Numbered from the stretch's first letter, positions 10,122 through 19,845 are shown. The stretch: DNA of 64,000 bases from Nocardia flavorosea (GCF_015477805.1 NZ_JADLQL010000001.1:1612001-1676000); one strand, 5' to 3'. Notes: generated by a model from the sequence alone, not told the origin. Made by a program: numbers and translations.

Positions 10122-12431
10122 CTACTCGGTCGCCGCGGCATCCGCATCGGCGGGCGCTTCGGCAGGCGCCTCGTCGGCGTTCTCGTCGACGGGAATCAGC
10201 GAGATTTTGCCGCGGTTGTCGATATCGGCGATCTCGACCCGCAGCTTGTCGCCGACGTTCACCACGTCCTCCACCTTGGCCACGCGCTTACCGTTGCCGA
10301 GCTTGGAGATGTGCACCAGACCGTCGCGGCCGGGCAGCAGTGAGACGAACGCGCCGAAGGCGGTGGTCTTGACCACGGTGCCCAGGAACCGCTCGCCGAC
10401 CTTGGGCAGCTGCGGGTTCGCGATGGCGTTGATGGCGTCGATCGCTGCCTGCGCGGACGGGCCGTCGGTGGCGCCGACGAACACGGTGCCGTCGTCCTCG
10501 ATCGAGATATTGGCACCGGTGTCGTCGGTGATCTGGTTGATCATCTTGCCCTTGGGCCCGATCACCTCGCCGATCTTGTCGACCGGGATCTTGATCGCGG
10601 TGACGCGCGGCGCGTAGGGGCTCATCTCGTCCGGGGTGGCGATGGCCTCGGCCATCACGTCCAGAATGGTGGTGCGGGCGTCGTGGGCCTGGCCCAGCGC
10701 ACCGGCCAGCACCTGCGAGGGGATGCCGTCGAGCTTGGTGTCGAGCTGGAGGGCGGTGACGAAGTCCCGCGTGCCGGCGACCTTGAAGTCCATATCGCCG
10801 AAGGCGTCCTCGGCGCCGAGGATATCGGTCAGCGCGACATAGCGGACCTCCTGGGCCCCGGCATCGTTGGTGACCGTATCCGACACCAGGCCCATGGCGA
10901 TACCCGCGACCGGCGCCTTCAGCGGTACACCGGCGTTGAGCAACGACAGGGTCGAGGCACAGACCGAACCCATCGAGGTGGAGCCGTTGGACCCCAGCGC
11001 CTCAGAGACCTGGCGGATCGCGTACGGGAACTCGTCCTGGCTGGGCAGCACCGGAATCAGCGCCCGCTCGGCCAGCGCACCGTGGCCGATCTCGCGCCGC
11101 TTGGGCGAGCCCACGCGACCGGTTTCACCGGTCGAGTACGGCGGGAAGTTGTAGTGGTGCATATAGCGCTTGGTGGTTTCCGGGCCGAGCGAATCGACCT
11201 GCTGCGCCATCTTGACCATATCGAGCGTGGTGACACCCATGATCTGGGTTTCCCCGCGCTCGAACAGCGCCGAACCGTGCGCCCGCGGCACCACCGCGAC
11301 CTCCGCGGACAGCGCCCGGATATCGGCCAGACCGCGGCCGTCGATGCGGAACCCGTCGGTGAGGATGCGCTGGCGGACCAGCTTCTTGGTCACCGAGCGG
11401 AAGGCGGCGCCCAGTTCCTTCTCGCGACCCTCGAAGGACTCACCGAGACGGGACAGCACATCGAGCTTGATCTCGTCGATCTTCTCCTCGCGCTCCTGTT
11501 TACCGGCGATGCTCAGCGCCTCCGACAGCGGCGCCTTCGCGGCGTCCTCGACGGCGGCGTACGCATCGTCGGCGTACGGCGGGAACAGCGGGAAGTCCTC
11601 GGTGGGCTTGGCCGCCAGCTCGGCCATATCCTGCTGGGCCCGGCAGAGTCGGGCGATGAACGGTTTGGCGGCCTCGAGACCTTCGGCGACCACGGTTTCG
11701 GTCGGCGCCTGCGCACCGCCCGCGACCAGTTCGATCACCTTCTCGGTGGCTTCCGCCTCGACCATCATGATCGCGACATCGCCGTTGTCGGTGACCCGGC
11801 CGGCCACGACCATATCGAAAACGGCCTTCTCCAACTGTTCGTTGGTCGGGAAGGCCACCCACTGGCCGCCGGCCGGCGTGCCGGCCTCGGCATCGTTGAT
11901 CAGCGCGACCCGCACGCCGCCGACCGGACCGGAGAACGGCAGGCCCGCGATCTGGGTGGACGCCGAGGCCGCGTTGATGGCGACCACATCGTAGAGATCC
12001 TTCGGATCCAGGCTCAGCACCGTCACCACGACCTGGATCTCGTTGCGCAGTCCGTCCACGAAGGAGGGCCGCAGCGGCCGGTCGATCAGCCGGCAGGTGA
12101 GGATCGCGTCGGTGGAGGGGCGGCCTTCGCGGCGGAAGAAGGAGCCGGGGATCCGGCCCGCCGCGTACATCCGCTCTTCGACGTCGACGGTCAGCGGGAA
12201 GAAATCGAACTGGTCCTTGGGGTGCTTACCGGCGGTGGTCGCCGACAGCAGCATGGTCTCGTCGTCCAGGTAGGCGACGACCGAACCGGCGGCCTGCTTG
12301 GCCAGGCGGCCGGTTTCGAAACGTACGGTGCGGGTGCCGAAGACGCCGTTGTCGATCAGCGCGACGGATTCGAAAACACCCGGTTCGACCTCGATGGCCG
12401 AAGTTGTCGAGCGTTCGGTGGTTTCTGGCAT
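10122..12431 (-). CDS. pnp: Polyribonucleotide nucleotidyltransferase (PNPase)
   Basis: 769 residues: two RNase PH domains (about 20-340 and 350-590), a KH domain with [19 protein letters not shown] and a C-terminal S1 domain ([20 protein letters not shown]). It degrades RNA 3' to 5' phosphorolytically and can add tails. In actinobacteria the enzyme was also called GpsI. The C terminus ends in an acidic, alanine-rich tail. It has a ~400-nt upstream gap to rpsO holding a hairpin 28 bp before the start codon, a plausible autoregulatory site. The M16 peptidase gene follows at once. Confidence 0.97.
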   Translation of the reverse strand: MPETTERSTTSAIEVEPGVFESVALIDNGVFGTRTVRFETGRLAKQAAGSVVAYLDDETMLLSATTAGKHPKDQFDFFPLTVDVEERMYAAGRIPGSFFRREGRPSTDAILTCRLIDRPLRPSFVDGLRNEIQVVVTVLSLDPKDLYDVVAINAASASTQIAGLPFSGPVGGVRVALINDAEAGTPAGGQWVAFPTNEQLEKAVFDMVVAGRVTDNGDVAIMMVEAEATEKVIELVAGGAQAPTETVVAEGLEAAKPFIARLCRAQQDMAELAAKPTEDFPLFPPYADDAYAAVEDAAKAPLSEALSIAGKQEREEKIDEIKLDVLSRLGESFEGREKELGAAFRSVTKKLVRQRILTDGFRIDGRGLADIRALSAEVAVVPRAHGSALFERGETQIMGVTTLDMVKMAQQVDSLGPETTKRYMHHYNFPPYSTGETGRVGSPKRREIGHGALAERALIPVLPSQDEFPYAIRQVSEALGSNGSTSMGSVCASTLSLLNAGVPLKAPVAGIAMGLVSDTVTNDAGAQEVRYVALTDILGAEDAFGDMDFKVAGTRDFVTALQLDTKLDGIPSQVLAGALGQAHDARTTILDVMAEAIATPDEMSPYAPRVTAIKIPVDKIGEVIGPKGKMINQITDDTGANISIEDDGTVFVGATDGPSAQAAIDAINAIANPQLPKVGERFLGTVVKTTAFGAFVSLLPGRDGLVHISKLGNGKRVAKVEDVVNVGDKLRVEIADIDNRGKISLIPVDENADEAPAEAPADADAAATE

Positions 12432-12832
12432 ATCTCTGTTCTCAACCTCTCGTCTCGCCGGATACAGCGCCTGCGTGGCGCGATCCGGCTGTGTCAGCCG
12501 TACCAGGTTCGGACGCGGCGCGACGGCATAACCGCAGTGACCGTCGAGGTCAGCGGCCGCCGTTTTGCGTGCTGCGGCGCGTACACCCGGCCGGACCCCC
12601 TTGGATACGGCGACGCGGAGGCGGTCAACGATCGAAGCTCTCCGGCAAAATCAACCCCGGGCCGAAAAGCCACTACCGAAGACCGACGCCACGAGCGCGG
12701 GTGTGACGGCTGGTTCTGTCGTTCTCGTCCACGGGAGGTCCCCCGCACACGAAAGTGCCGACGAGGCGATTGTATGCGCCCCGCCGGCAGACGTGCCGCC
12801 CGGCTCGTGGAACCGGGCGTGTTCACGGAATA
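12432..12832 (-). promoter_or_regulatory. rpsO-pnp intergenic region: terminator candidate, pnp promoter and leader
   Basis: A 7-bp GC hairpin at 12797-12819 follows rpsO. On the minus strand a good -10 (TACAAT, 12774-12769) would give pnp an untranslated leader of over 300 nt; no convincing -35 was found. A hairpin at 12459-12487 (arms CGGAT/ATCCG and GCGCC/GGCGC around a 5-nt loop) sits close to the pnp ribosome site. No coding sequence is convincing here. Confidence 0.45.
12797..12819 (-). terminator. Possible rpsO terminator
   Basis: Perfect 7-bp stem CGCCCGG/CCGGGCG with a 9-nt loop, starting 14 bp behind the rpsO stop codon. There is no U-tract, so it could be a weak or factor-assisted terminator. 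Confidence 0.4.
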
Positions 12833-13102
12833 TCAGCGCCGCAGACCCAGGCGTTCGATCAGGCTGCGGTACCGGTTGATGTCCTTGTCGGCCAGGTACT
12901 TCGACAGGCGCTTACGGCGACCGATCAGCGCCATCAGGCCGTGCCGGGTGTGGTGGTCGTGTTTGTGCACCTTGAGGTGCTCGGTGATCTCGGAGATCCG
13001 CTTGGACAGCAGCGCGATCTGGGCCTCCGGAGAACCGGTATCCGTTTCGTGCAGGCCGTACTCGGCGAGGATCGACTTCTTCTGCTCGGTGGTCAACGCC
13101 AT
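12833..13102 (-). CDS. rpsO: 30S ribosomal protein S15
   Basis: 89 residues, the standard S15 length. It begins [16 protein letters not shown] and contains [16 protein letters not shown] and [20 protein letters not shown], the segments that bind the 16S rRNA central domain. The C terminus [12 protein letters not shown] is typical. Located upstream of pnp, the same order as in most bacteria. A primary 16S-binding protein of the small subunit. Confidence 0.98.
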   Translation of the reverse strand: MALTTEQKKSILAEYGLHETDTGSPEAQIALLSKRISEITEHLKVHKHDHHTRHGLMALIGRRKRLSKYLADKDINRYRSLIERLGLRR

Positions 13103-13300
13103 GGGGCATCCACTCCTGTTTCTCAGTTCCGCGCGTAAGGAGCCCGGGACGGCCGGGAATCATCCACCTCTGCGGGTGAACAGCTCACCGGTCGTCGTAT
13201 CCGGGGTGGGCGCCGCCGCGGACCGCAGCAGACCCGAGGAGCCAGCGTACCGGAGCACTTCCGGCGCCGGCTCGGTGGGTGTGGACTCCGCGCTCCGCGG

Positions 13301-14266
13301 TCAGTGCCCGGCGCCGAGAATCTTGCGGGCGGTGTCGACATCGCGACCCATGGCGGCGACGAGTTCGTCGACCGACTCGAACTTGCGCATCCCGCGCAGA
13401 TGGTCCACGAAGTCCACGGCCACGTGCTGCCCGTAGAGATCGGCCGCACTGTCGAGCACATAGGCCTCGACGGTACGGGCACGACCGGAGAACGTGGGGT
13501 TGGTGCCCACCGAGACCGCCGCCATGGCGGGCTGTCCCGGAGTCACCGTGCCGATGGTGGGGCCGGGGCCGAGCACGGTGAACCAGCCCGCGTAGACGCC
13601 GTCGGCCGGAATAGCGGCGTGCATGGGCGGCGCGACATTGGCCGTGGGGAAGCCCAGGCTCTTACCGCGGCCGTCACCGCGTACCACCACCCCTTCGACC
13701 CGATGCGGCCGGCCCAGCGCATCCGCGGCGGCGGCCATATCGCCGGCGTCCACGCAGGCACGGATATAGGTGGAGGAGAAGGTGACGGCGTGCTCACCGA
13801 GCAGAGTCACCCCGTCCACCGCGAAACCGAAGCGGTCACCGAGTTCGCGCATGGTCGCGACCGTCCCCGCGGCCTTTTTGCCGAAGGTGAAATTGTCGCC
13901 GACCACCACTTCGGCCACGTGCAGGCGTTCCACGAGCAGATCGTGCACGTATTCGGCCGGGGTGAGTTTCATGAAATCGTGGGTGAACGGCATCACGCAG
14001 AAGACATCGACGCCGAGCTCCTCGGCGAGTTCGGCGCGCCGGGTGAGCGTGGTGAGTTGCGCGGGATGCGAACCCGGCCGGATCACCTCCATCGGGTGCG
14101 GATCGAAGGTCATCAAGACCGCCGGGACACCGCGCGCGGCAGCGGCCTTCACCGCCCGGCTGATCAACTGCGCGTGACCGCGATGAACACCGTCGAACAC
14201 GCCGATTGTGAGCACGCACCGCCCCCAGTCCGCGGGTACGTCGTCGAGACTTCGCCACCTCTGCAC
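13301..14266 (-). CDS. ribF: Bifunctional riboflavin kinase / FAD synthetase
   Basis: 321 residues from the GTG at 14266 (protein start VQRWRSLDDVPADWG), which matches the usual N terminus better than the upstream ATG at 14299. The N-terminal FAD synthetase domain carries TIGVFDGVHRGHAQLI (nucleotidyltransferase HxGH-like motif) and the C-terminal kinase domain carries RGDGRGKSLGFPTANV, the riboflavin/ATP-binding signature. It converts riboflavin to FMN and FAD. Divergent from the MntR-like regulator, as in mycobacteria (Rv2786c beside sirR). Confidence 0.95.
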   Translation of the reverse strand: MQRWRSLDDVPADWGRCVLTIGVFDGVHRGHAQLISRAVKAAAARGVPAVLMTFDPHPMEVIRPGSHPAQLTTLTRRAELAEELGVDVFCVMPFTHDFMKLTPAEYVHDLLVERLHVAEVVVGDNFTFGKKAAGTVATMRELGDRFGFAVDGVTLLGEHAVTFSSTYIRACVDAGDMAAAADALGRPHRVEGVVVRGDGRGKSLGFPTANVAPPMHAAIPADGVYAGWFTVLGPGPTIGTVTPGQPAMAAVSVGTNPTFSGRARTVEAYVLDSAADLYGQHVAVDFVDHLRGMRKFESVDELVAAMGRDVDTARKILGAGH

Positions 14267-14392
14267 AGACACCAAGCCTACGCAAACAAGCGGCCGCACC
14301 GTATTCGGGTGGGGACGCCCGCCGGGCTTCGGCTACGCAGGCGCGAACACAGGGTTTCCGTGAGGTGGCGGGATATGTGTATCGCACTGTGA

Positions 14393-15136
14393 ATGCCTAA
14401 GCTCGTGGTTGTGCCCGGAAAACGAGATATCGCCACCCGACGGGAACTCGCCGACGCCGGGGAATCGGCCGCTCCCGGGCTCTCGTCGGTGGCTCAGGAT
14501 TACCTGAAAGTCATCTGGACAGCTCAGGAGTGGTCGCAGGAACGGGTGAGCACGAAACTGCTCGCGGAGCGGATCGGCGTTTCCGCCTCGACCGTCTCGG
14601 AGGCAGTGCGGAAACTGTCGGATCAGGGTCTGGTCGAACATGCCCGGTACGGCTCGATCACGCTGACCGAAGACGGCCGGCTGGCCGCGATCGCGATGGT
14701 GCGCCGGCACCGGCTGATCGAAACGTTCTTGGTGAGCGAGCTCGGTTACGGCTGGGACGAGGTGCACGACGAGGCGGAGATCCTCGAACACGCGGTCTCG
14801 GATCTGCTGATGGCCCGCATCGACGCGAAGCTCGGTTTCCCGGACCGGGATCCGCACGGTGATCCGATTCCGTCGGTGGACGGCGCGGTACCGACACCAC
14901 CTGCCCGCCGGCTGATCGATTTCGAGGCCGGGGAATCCGGCCGGGTGGCCCGTATCTCCGATTCCGACCCGGATATGCTGCGCTATTTCGATTCGGTCGG
15001 AATAGCGCTGGATACCGCGATCGTGGTGGTGGAGCGGCGGGATTTCGCCGGAACCATCGCGGTGCGCATCGGACGGGACGAGAACCTCACCGATCTGGGC
15101 AGTATCGCCGCGGAGGCCATCTGGCTGCGGGATTGA
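14393..15136 (+). CDS. DtxR-family metal-dependent regulator (MntR/SirR-like)
   Basis: 247 residues. The N-terminal winged helix (SSVAQDYLKVIWTAQEW, then LAERIGVSASTVSEAVRKLS) is followed by a metal-binding dimerisation domain with EHAVSDLLMARIDAKLGF and HGDPIP, which hold the His, Glu and Asp ligands of DtxR-type repressors. A C-terminal FeoA/SH3-like domain (about 175-247) ends the protein. Position beside ribF matches SirR/MntR (Rv2788), a manganese-responsive repressor in M. tuberculosis. No obvious metal transporter lies nearby, so targets are elsewhere. Confidence 0.9.
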   Translation: MPKLVVVPGKRDIATRRELADAGESAAPGLSSVAQDYLKVIWTAQEWSQERVSTKLLAERIGVSASTVSEAVRKLSDQGLVEHARYGSITLTEDGRLAAIAMVRRHRLIETFLVSELGYGWDEVHDEAEILEHAVSDLLMARIDAKLGFPDRDPHGDPIPSVDGAVPTPPARRLIDFEAGESGRVARISDSDPDMLRYFDSVGIALDTAIVVVERRDFAGTIAVRIGRDENLTDLGSIAAEAIWLRD

Positions 15137-15218
15137 CCGCAGGGTAGTTCCGCTACGGCCGCAAGGACGCGGCCTGCTCGCCGAACCATTGCCGAGGCGC
15201 CCTCGCCGTGATATTCAT

Positions 15219-15234
15219 ATTGTCAACAATCCGA
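15219..15234. promoter_or_regulatory. Putative GntR/FCD operator, copy 1
   Basis: 16 bp identical to 20839-20854. The core ATTGTCAACAAT has perfect ATTGT/ACAAT arms around a CA centre, the form of sites bound by FadR/FCD-type GntR regulators. It lies 73 bp before the aminotransferase ATG and is partly repeated at once (CCGACAATCG). A GntR/FCD gene ends the same island at 22402-23082. Confidence 0.65.
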
Positions 15235-15306
15235 CAATCGTAGATTCACGATCTCGCATACTCGTCGGTCCGGTCCGCCGCACCGACCGTCCCGGGAGGC
15301 GCCATC

Positions 15307-16554
15307 ATGGCCGAACTGTCCCCGATCCTGAAGCAGGCAACCCCGGTCACCGTCGACCACGGTGAGGGCTGCTACCTCTACGACACCGACGGTCGCCGAT
15401 ACCTCGATTTCACCGCCGGCATCGGGGTCACCAGTACCGGCCACTGCCATCCGCGGGTGGTGGCCGCGGCCCAAGCCCAGGTCGCGAAACTGATCCACGG
15501 CCAGTACACGACGGTGATGCACCGGCCGCTGCTGGAACTCACCGAACGCCTCGGCACAGTGCTGCCCGCAGGACTGGACTCGGTGTTCTACGCGAATTCG
15601 GGCAGTGAAGCGATCGAAGCGGCCCTGCGGCTGGCCCGCCAGGCCACGGGGCGGCCCAATGTGATCGTCTTCCACGGCGGATTCCACGGCCGCACCGTGG
15701 CCGCCGCGACCATGACCACCTCGGGCACCCGGTTCTCCGCCGGTTTCAGCCCGCTCATGTCCGGTGTGCACGTCGCGCCCTTCCCCACCGCCTACCGCTA
15801 CGGCTGGAGCGAAGAGGAGGCCACCTCCTTCGCGCTGCGCGAGCTCGATTATGTGTTCGCCACCCTCACCTCCCCCGCCGAAACCGCGGCCTTCGTCGTC
15901 GAACCGGTTCTCGGCGAAGGCGGCTACATCCCCGGAAACCGGGTGTTCTTCGAGGGTTTGCGCGAACGCGCCGACCGGCACGGCATCCTGCTGATCTTCG
16001 ATGAGATCCAGACCGGTTTCGGCCGGACCGGAAAGTTCTTCGGCCACGATCATTTCGGGGTCCGGCCGGATGTCATCACCATGGCCAAGGGATTGGCCAG
16101 CGGCTTCCCCATCTCGGGAATCGCCGCCTCGGCCGAACTGATGAGCGCCGCCTGGCCCGGGTCGCAGGGTGGCACCTACGGCGGTAACGCGGTGGCTTGC
16201 GCCGCCGCCCTCGCCACCCTCGAGGTGATCGAATCGGAGAATCTGGTGGACAACGCCCGGGTCCGCGGCGAACAGCTGCTGGCCGGAGTGCGGGCGGCCG
16301 AATCGAAGGCCATCGGCGACACCCGCGGGCTGGGCCTGCTGGTCGGCGCGGAGTTCACCACCGCAGACGGCGCGCCGGACCGGGAAACCGCCACCGCCGC
16401 CCAGCAACTCGCGGCCACCAAGGGTCTGCTGCTGCTGACCTGCGGGGCGCATATGAACGTGGTCCGGATGATCCCGCCGCTCATCGTCGCCGAAACCCAG
16501 ATCGCCGACGCGCTGGACATCTGGTCCGAGGTGCTCGCCGAACTCGAGCGCTGA
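15307..16554 (+). CDS. Class III PLP aminotransferase
   Basis: 415 residues with the acetylornithine/4-aminobutyrate aminotransferase fold. Cofactor contacts: NSGSEAIEAALRLAR near residue 98, FHGGFHGRT, the Asp of LLIFDEIQTGFGRTG that binds the pyridine nitrogen, and the Schiff-base Lys in ITMAKGLASGFP. Such enzymes move an amino group from an omega-amine or amino acid to a 2-oxo acid. First gene of the island, 73 bp behind operator copy 1. A 30-bp palindrome separates it from the DUF3830 gene. The substrate is not evident; the racemases, amidase and dehydrogenase nearby suggest catabolism rather than arginine synthesis. Confidence 0.88.
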   Translation: MAELSPILKQATPVTVDHGEGCYLYDTDGRRYLDFTAGIGVTSTGHCHPRVVAAAQAQVAKLIHGQYTTVMHRPLLELTERLGTVLPAGLDSVFYANSGSEAIEAALRLARQATGRPNVIVFHGGFHGRTVAAATMTTSGTRFSAGFSPLMSGVHVAPFPTAYRYGWSEEEATSFALRELDYVFATLTSPAETAAFVVEPVLGEGGYIPGNRVFFEGLRERADRHGILLIFDEIQTGFGRTGKFFGHDHFGVRPDVITMAKGLASGFPISGIAASAELMSAAWPGSQGGTYGGNAVACAAALATLEVIESENLVDNARVRGEQLLAGVRAAESKAIGDTRGLGLLVGAEFTTADGAPDRETATAAQQLAATKGLLLLTCGAHMNVVRMIPPLIVAETQIADALDIWSEVLAELER

Positions 16555-16567
16555 CCCACTCCGCGAA

Positions 16568-16597
16568 AGGGAGACCGGCCGCGCGGCCGGTCTCCCT
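16568..16597. repeat. Perfect 30-bp palindrome between two island genes
   Basis: Arms of 14 bp (16568-16581 and 16584-16597) around a CG centre, 14 bp behind the aminotransferase stop. It could fold into a very stable hairpin and lower expression of the downstream gene or protect the upstream mRNA. There is no U-tract, so complete termination is uncertain. Confidence 0.75.
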
Positions 16598-16620
16598 GCA
16601 CGACCATCAGGACGAAATAC

Positions 16621-17115
16621 ATGGCGCGCTATCTGACGATCACCCTCACCAAGGCCGGAATCACCTGCCGCGCCCGGTTGCTCGACGACCAGGCGCCGCG
16701 CACCTGCGCCGCGGTATGGGCTGCCCTGCCCCAGGAAGGCGACGCCTTCCACGCCAAATACGCCCGCAACGAGGTCTACACCCTCGTACCCCGCATCCCG
16801 GACGCCCCGCACCGCGAAAACCCCACTGTCACCCCCATCCCCGGAGATGTCTGCCTGTTCGATTTCGAACCCTGGGAGATCGGCAACCCGGCCTACGGTT
16901 ACGAACCGGGATCGGCCGCCCACCAGGCCCAGGGCGCCACCGATCTCGCACTGTTCTACGGCCGCAACAACCTGCTCATCAACGGCGATCTCGGCTGGGT
17001 CCCCGGCAATGTCTTCGCCACCATCGAGGACGGCTTGGACGACCTGGCGGCCGCCTGCAACACGCTGTGGCTACACGGCGTCGCCGGCGAAACCCTCGCC
17101 TTCACCCGCTCCTGA
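16621..17115 (+). CDS. DUF3830 family protein (cyclophilin-like fold)
   Basis: 164 residues starting MARYLTITLTKAGITCRARL, with DDQAPRTCAAVWAALPQEG and a C-terminal FATIEDGLDDLAAACNTLWL. I recognise this as the DUF3830 group, small beta-barrel proteins of cyclophilin-like fold with no established function. Conserved polar residues include GRNNLLINGDLGW near 120, which may form a ligand pocket. It is cytoplasmic (no signal or membrane segment). In this genome it travels with an aminotransferase, an amidase and racemase-like enzymes, so it probably acts on, or isomerises, an intermediate of that pathway; this is inference. Confidence 0.75.
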   Translation: MARYLTITLTKAGITCRARLLDDQAPRTCAAVWAALPQEGDAFHAKYARNEVYTLVPRIPDAPHRENPTVTPIPGDVCLFDFEPWEIGNPAYGYEPGSAAHQAQGATDLALFYGRNNLLINGDLGWVPGNVFATIEDGLDDLAAACNTLWLHGVAGETLAFTRS

Positions 17116-17420
17116 TCCGCGTCCCGGGGCATGTCGGCAGGGGTTCTTCGGAGCAGCTCGCCAGTGCCCGCTCCGACCCCACGGACCACCACCGCGAGTC
17201 CCCCGATCCGCCGAGGCGCCCCGGCCCCGCCGCCGCGCTGAAGGACGGCGGTATTCGATCGCCCGCACACTCCGCTGGCCGTGCACAGGCCGTATCCGCC
17301 CGGAGTCGGAGCGACCGAGGGGCCGTTGCGAACCTGCGGCGGGCGCCGTATCGGGAACACTCGGGTAGGGCGGGCCGATGCGGCTCGCCGCGACTTTCGC
17401 CGGGTGATCAGGAGCCGCTG
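17116..17420. other. Intergenic region, nothing recognised
   Basis: 305 bp between the DUF3830 gene and the exporter gene on the same strand. Apart from the exporter's AGGAG at 17410-17414 I see no gene, repeat or clear promoter. Confidence 0.4.
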
Positions 17421-18068
17421 ATGTCCGCTGTAGGGCAGTACGCCGCGTTCGCGGTGGTGATGTTGTTCATCGCCGTTTCACCGGGACCCGATATGGCGGT
17501 GATCGTCGGCCGGGCGTTGCACGGCTGGGCGGCCGGAGCGGCGGCCACCCTCGGCGTGGCTGTCGGCATGTTCGTCTGGGTGCTGGCCGCCGTGACCGGA
17601 ATCGCCGCGCTGCTGGCGGCTTCCGCGCAGGCGTTCACGATCGTGAAGATCACGGGCGCGCTGTACCTCGTCCACCTCGGAGTCCGAGCGTTGCTCGCCG
17701 CGCAGCGACCCGGCGATATCCCGGGTCCCGAGGCACCGGTCCGGCCGGGCACCCCACTCGACAACGCCGTCCGTGGATTCCTGTCGAATATCCTCAACGC
17801 CAAGGCCGCGGTGCTGTTCGTGGCACTCATCCCGCAGTTTGTACCCCCCGGCGGGGTCGGCCTCGCGGACGCAATAGCGTTTCCACTGGTCGCCGCGGTG
17901 GTGGTGGCGGCCTGGTATCTCACGCTGACCGCCACGGTCGCCGCCCTGCACCGGAAATTCGCCGATTCGAACGTATGGCGGCAAATCGATACGGTGGTCG
18001 GCGCGGCGCTCATCGCAGTCGGTGTAGGAGTGCTGTTCGGGGATCCCCCCGAACCGGCCACCGGCTGA
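17421..18068 (+). CDS. LysE/RhtB-family amino-acid exporter
   Basis: 215 residues with six hydrophobic segments. The N-terminal FIAVSPGPDMAVIVGRALHG is the family signature (SPGP followed by a small-residue helix), and a central region includes RGFLSNILNAKAAVLFVALI, also typical. Start ATG at 17421 has AGGAG seven bases upstream. Proteins of this family export amino acids or related compounds. In the island it may prevent build-up of an amino-acid intermediate. A perfect terminator palindrome follows 8 bp behind the stop. Confidence 0.88.
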   Translation: MSAVGQYAAFAVVMLFIAVSPGPDMAVIVGRALHGWAAGAAATLGVAVGMFVWVLAAVTGIAALLAASAQAFTIVKITGALYLVHLGVRALLAAQRPGDIPGPEAPVRPGTPLDNAVRGFLSNILNAKAAVLFVALIPQFVPPGGVGLADAIAFPLVAAVVVAAWYLTLTATVAALHRKFADSNVWRQIDTVVGAALIAVGVGVLFGDPPEPATG

Positions 18069-18428
18069 GCGAACGGACCGCTGCCGGCAGCGGTATCCTC
18101 CACGCCGATACGACGCACGCAGGACCAACGACGTGTCCGCTCCGGCGCACCGGTCAACACTCTCTCGGCACCGGAAACTCCGCCGCCGTCGCAACTCGGA
18201 ATCCCGCACCCGAGTGCAAGCCCGCCTCTCGACGGCATGCCGCATTCGACCGGCCGATCTCGCATCGACCGTAGCGTGGATCGCGCCGGTCAGAGTCGAA
18301 GCCGGCACCGGCCCCAGTTCGCCCACCGCAGCGTGGGCCAGCCGGGGATCGAGGCCCGAAAATCGCGGGGCGAGACCGCGCGCGTTGTTCGGACTCGGCT
18401 GCGGGCGGTGGCCGCCCCGGGATGCCGG
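18069..18428. other. Convergent intergenic region with terminator
   Basis: 360 bp between the exporter and the amidase genes. It holds the palindrome at 18077-18094; the remainder shows no convincing gene or repeat. Confidence 0.4.
18077..18094 (+). terminator. Terminator palindrome behind the exporter gene
   Basis: Perfect 18-bp palindrome with 9-bp arms ACCGCTGCC/GGCAGCGGT, beginning 8 bp after the LysE-type gene stop. It is placed between convergent genes. Confidence 0.6.
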
Positions 18429-19832
18429 TCAAGAGCCCGCGAGTACCGCCTCCGCCAATCTACCGACCGCCAGCACGAGATCGTCGGAATGCCGGGGGCC
18501 GATGATCTGCAGGCCCACCGGCAGTCCTTCGCTCGTCCGCCCCGCCGGGATACTCAACGCGGGCTGCTGGGTGAGGTTGAACGGGTAGGTGTAGGGCGTC
18601 CAATCGGGCCAGTCCGTCATCCCGCTGGCCGGTGGGACATCGTGCCCCGCCGCGAACGCCGGGATCGGCACCGTGGGCGTGATGAGCAGGTCGTAGACGG
18701 TGTGGAAGGTGCCCATGGTGATCGCCACCTGGGCGGCGGCCGCGCGGGCGTCGAGATAATCGGTCGCGGAGAGCGTTTCGCCGTGCTCCCAGACCCGGCG
18801 CAGGCCGGGATCGGCGTTCTCCCGCGCGCCCGGCGGGAAATTCGCCAGCATGGCCGCGGCACCCGCCGCCCACATCACGTCGAAGGCTTCGCGGGGATCG
18901 GAGAAACCCGGATCGGCGGCCGAAACGCGCAGCCCGGCGGCTTCCAGAGCGGTGACCGCCCCGGAGACGATCGCCTCGACCTCCGGATCGGGCCGCACAT
19001 AGCCCAGCGTCGGCGAATAGGCGGCGGTTACCCCGCGGACATCACGCTGGATCTGGCCGCGGAACGTGGTGAGAGTGGGCGCCAGCGCGGTGGGGTCGCG
19101 TGGGTCCGGTAACGCGAGAATATCGAGCAGCAGCGCCGCGTCCTCGACCGTGCGGGTCAGCGGCCCGGCATGCGCGAGTGGGCCGAACGGGCTGGCCGGG
19201 TACAGCGGGATGCGGCCGTGCGTGGGTTTGAAGCCCACGATGCCGCAGAACGCGGCGGGAATCCGGACACTGCCACCGCCGTCGGTCCCCACCGAGACCG
19301 GGCCCATCCCGGCGGCGACCGCCGCGGCGCTACCACCGGAGGAACCGCCGGCGGTCCGAGCCGGATCGACGGGGTTGCGGGTGATACCGGTCAGCGGGCT
19401 GTCGGTGACGCCCTTCCAGGCGATCTCGGGTGTGGTGGTCTTACCCACCATCACCATCCCGTCCTCACGCACCCGCGCGGCGACAGGGCTGTCCACCGGC
19501 CAGGGACCGTCCGGGCCGATACTCAGCGAGCCGCGGCGGGTGGGCCAGTCCTCGGTGAGGAATATGTCTTTGATCGAGATCGGTACCCCGTCGAGCAGCC
19601 CGCGGACGTGGCCGGACTGCCAGCGCGCCTCGGAATCCTTGGCCTGCACCAATGCCCGGTCGGGATCGACGAGGCAGTAGGCGTTGATACCGGTATCCCG
19701 CGCTGTGATGGCGGCGAGCACGGCCTCGGTCGCCTCCACCGGGGACAACGTCCCGGCGGCGTAGGCGGAGACCAGTTCGACCGCGGTCATCTCGACGGGA
19801 TCGGTCGGCCGGGGCAACTCGGGCTGGTTCAT
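18429..19832 (-). CDS. Amidase (amidase-signature family)
   Basis: 467 residues. The Ser-cisSer-Lys triad of the amidase-signature family is visible: Lys88 in GVPISIKD, the cis-Ser in AGGSSGGSAAAVAAG (Ser164/165), and nucleophile Ser188 in TDGGGSVRIPAAFCG. The start at 19832 has AAGGAG eight bases upstream, and this site overlaps the stop codon of the dehydrogenase gene, so the two are co-translated. It hydrolyses a carboxamide to acid and ammonia; no GatB/GatC partner is nearby, so it is catabolic rather than tRNA-linked. It probably opens or deamidates the substrate of the island. Confidence 0.9.
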   Translation of the reverse strand: MNQPELPRPTDPVEMTAVELVSAYAAGTLSPVEATEAVLAAITARDTGINAYCLVDPDRALVQAKDSEARWQSGHVRGLLDGVPISIKDIFLTEDWPTRRGSLSIGPDGPWPVDSPVAARVREDGMVMVGKTTTPEIAWKGVTDSPLTGITRNPVDPARTAGGSSGGSAAAVAAGMGPVSVGTDGGGSVRIPAAFCGIVGFKPTHGRIPLYPASPFGPLAHAGPLTRTVEDAALLLDILALPDPRDPTALAPTLTTFRGQIQRDVRGVTAAYSPTLGYVRPDPEVEAIVSGAVTALEAAGLRVSAADPGFSDPREAFDVMWAAGAAAMLANFPPGARENADPGLRRVWEHGETLSATDYLDARAAAAQVAITMGTFHTVYDLLITPTVPIPAFAAGHDVPPASGMTDWPDWTPYTYPFNLTQQPALSIPAGRTSEGLPVGLQIIGPRHSDDLVLAVGRLAEAVLAGS

Positions 19833-19845
19833 CTGCGGCACTCCT

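Noticed and set aside
10683..13436. 917-codon open frame on the plus strand
   Set aside because: Antisense to pnp and rpsO, both unmistakable; the frame has Arg/Asp/Gly-rich composition and no recognisable domain.
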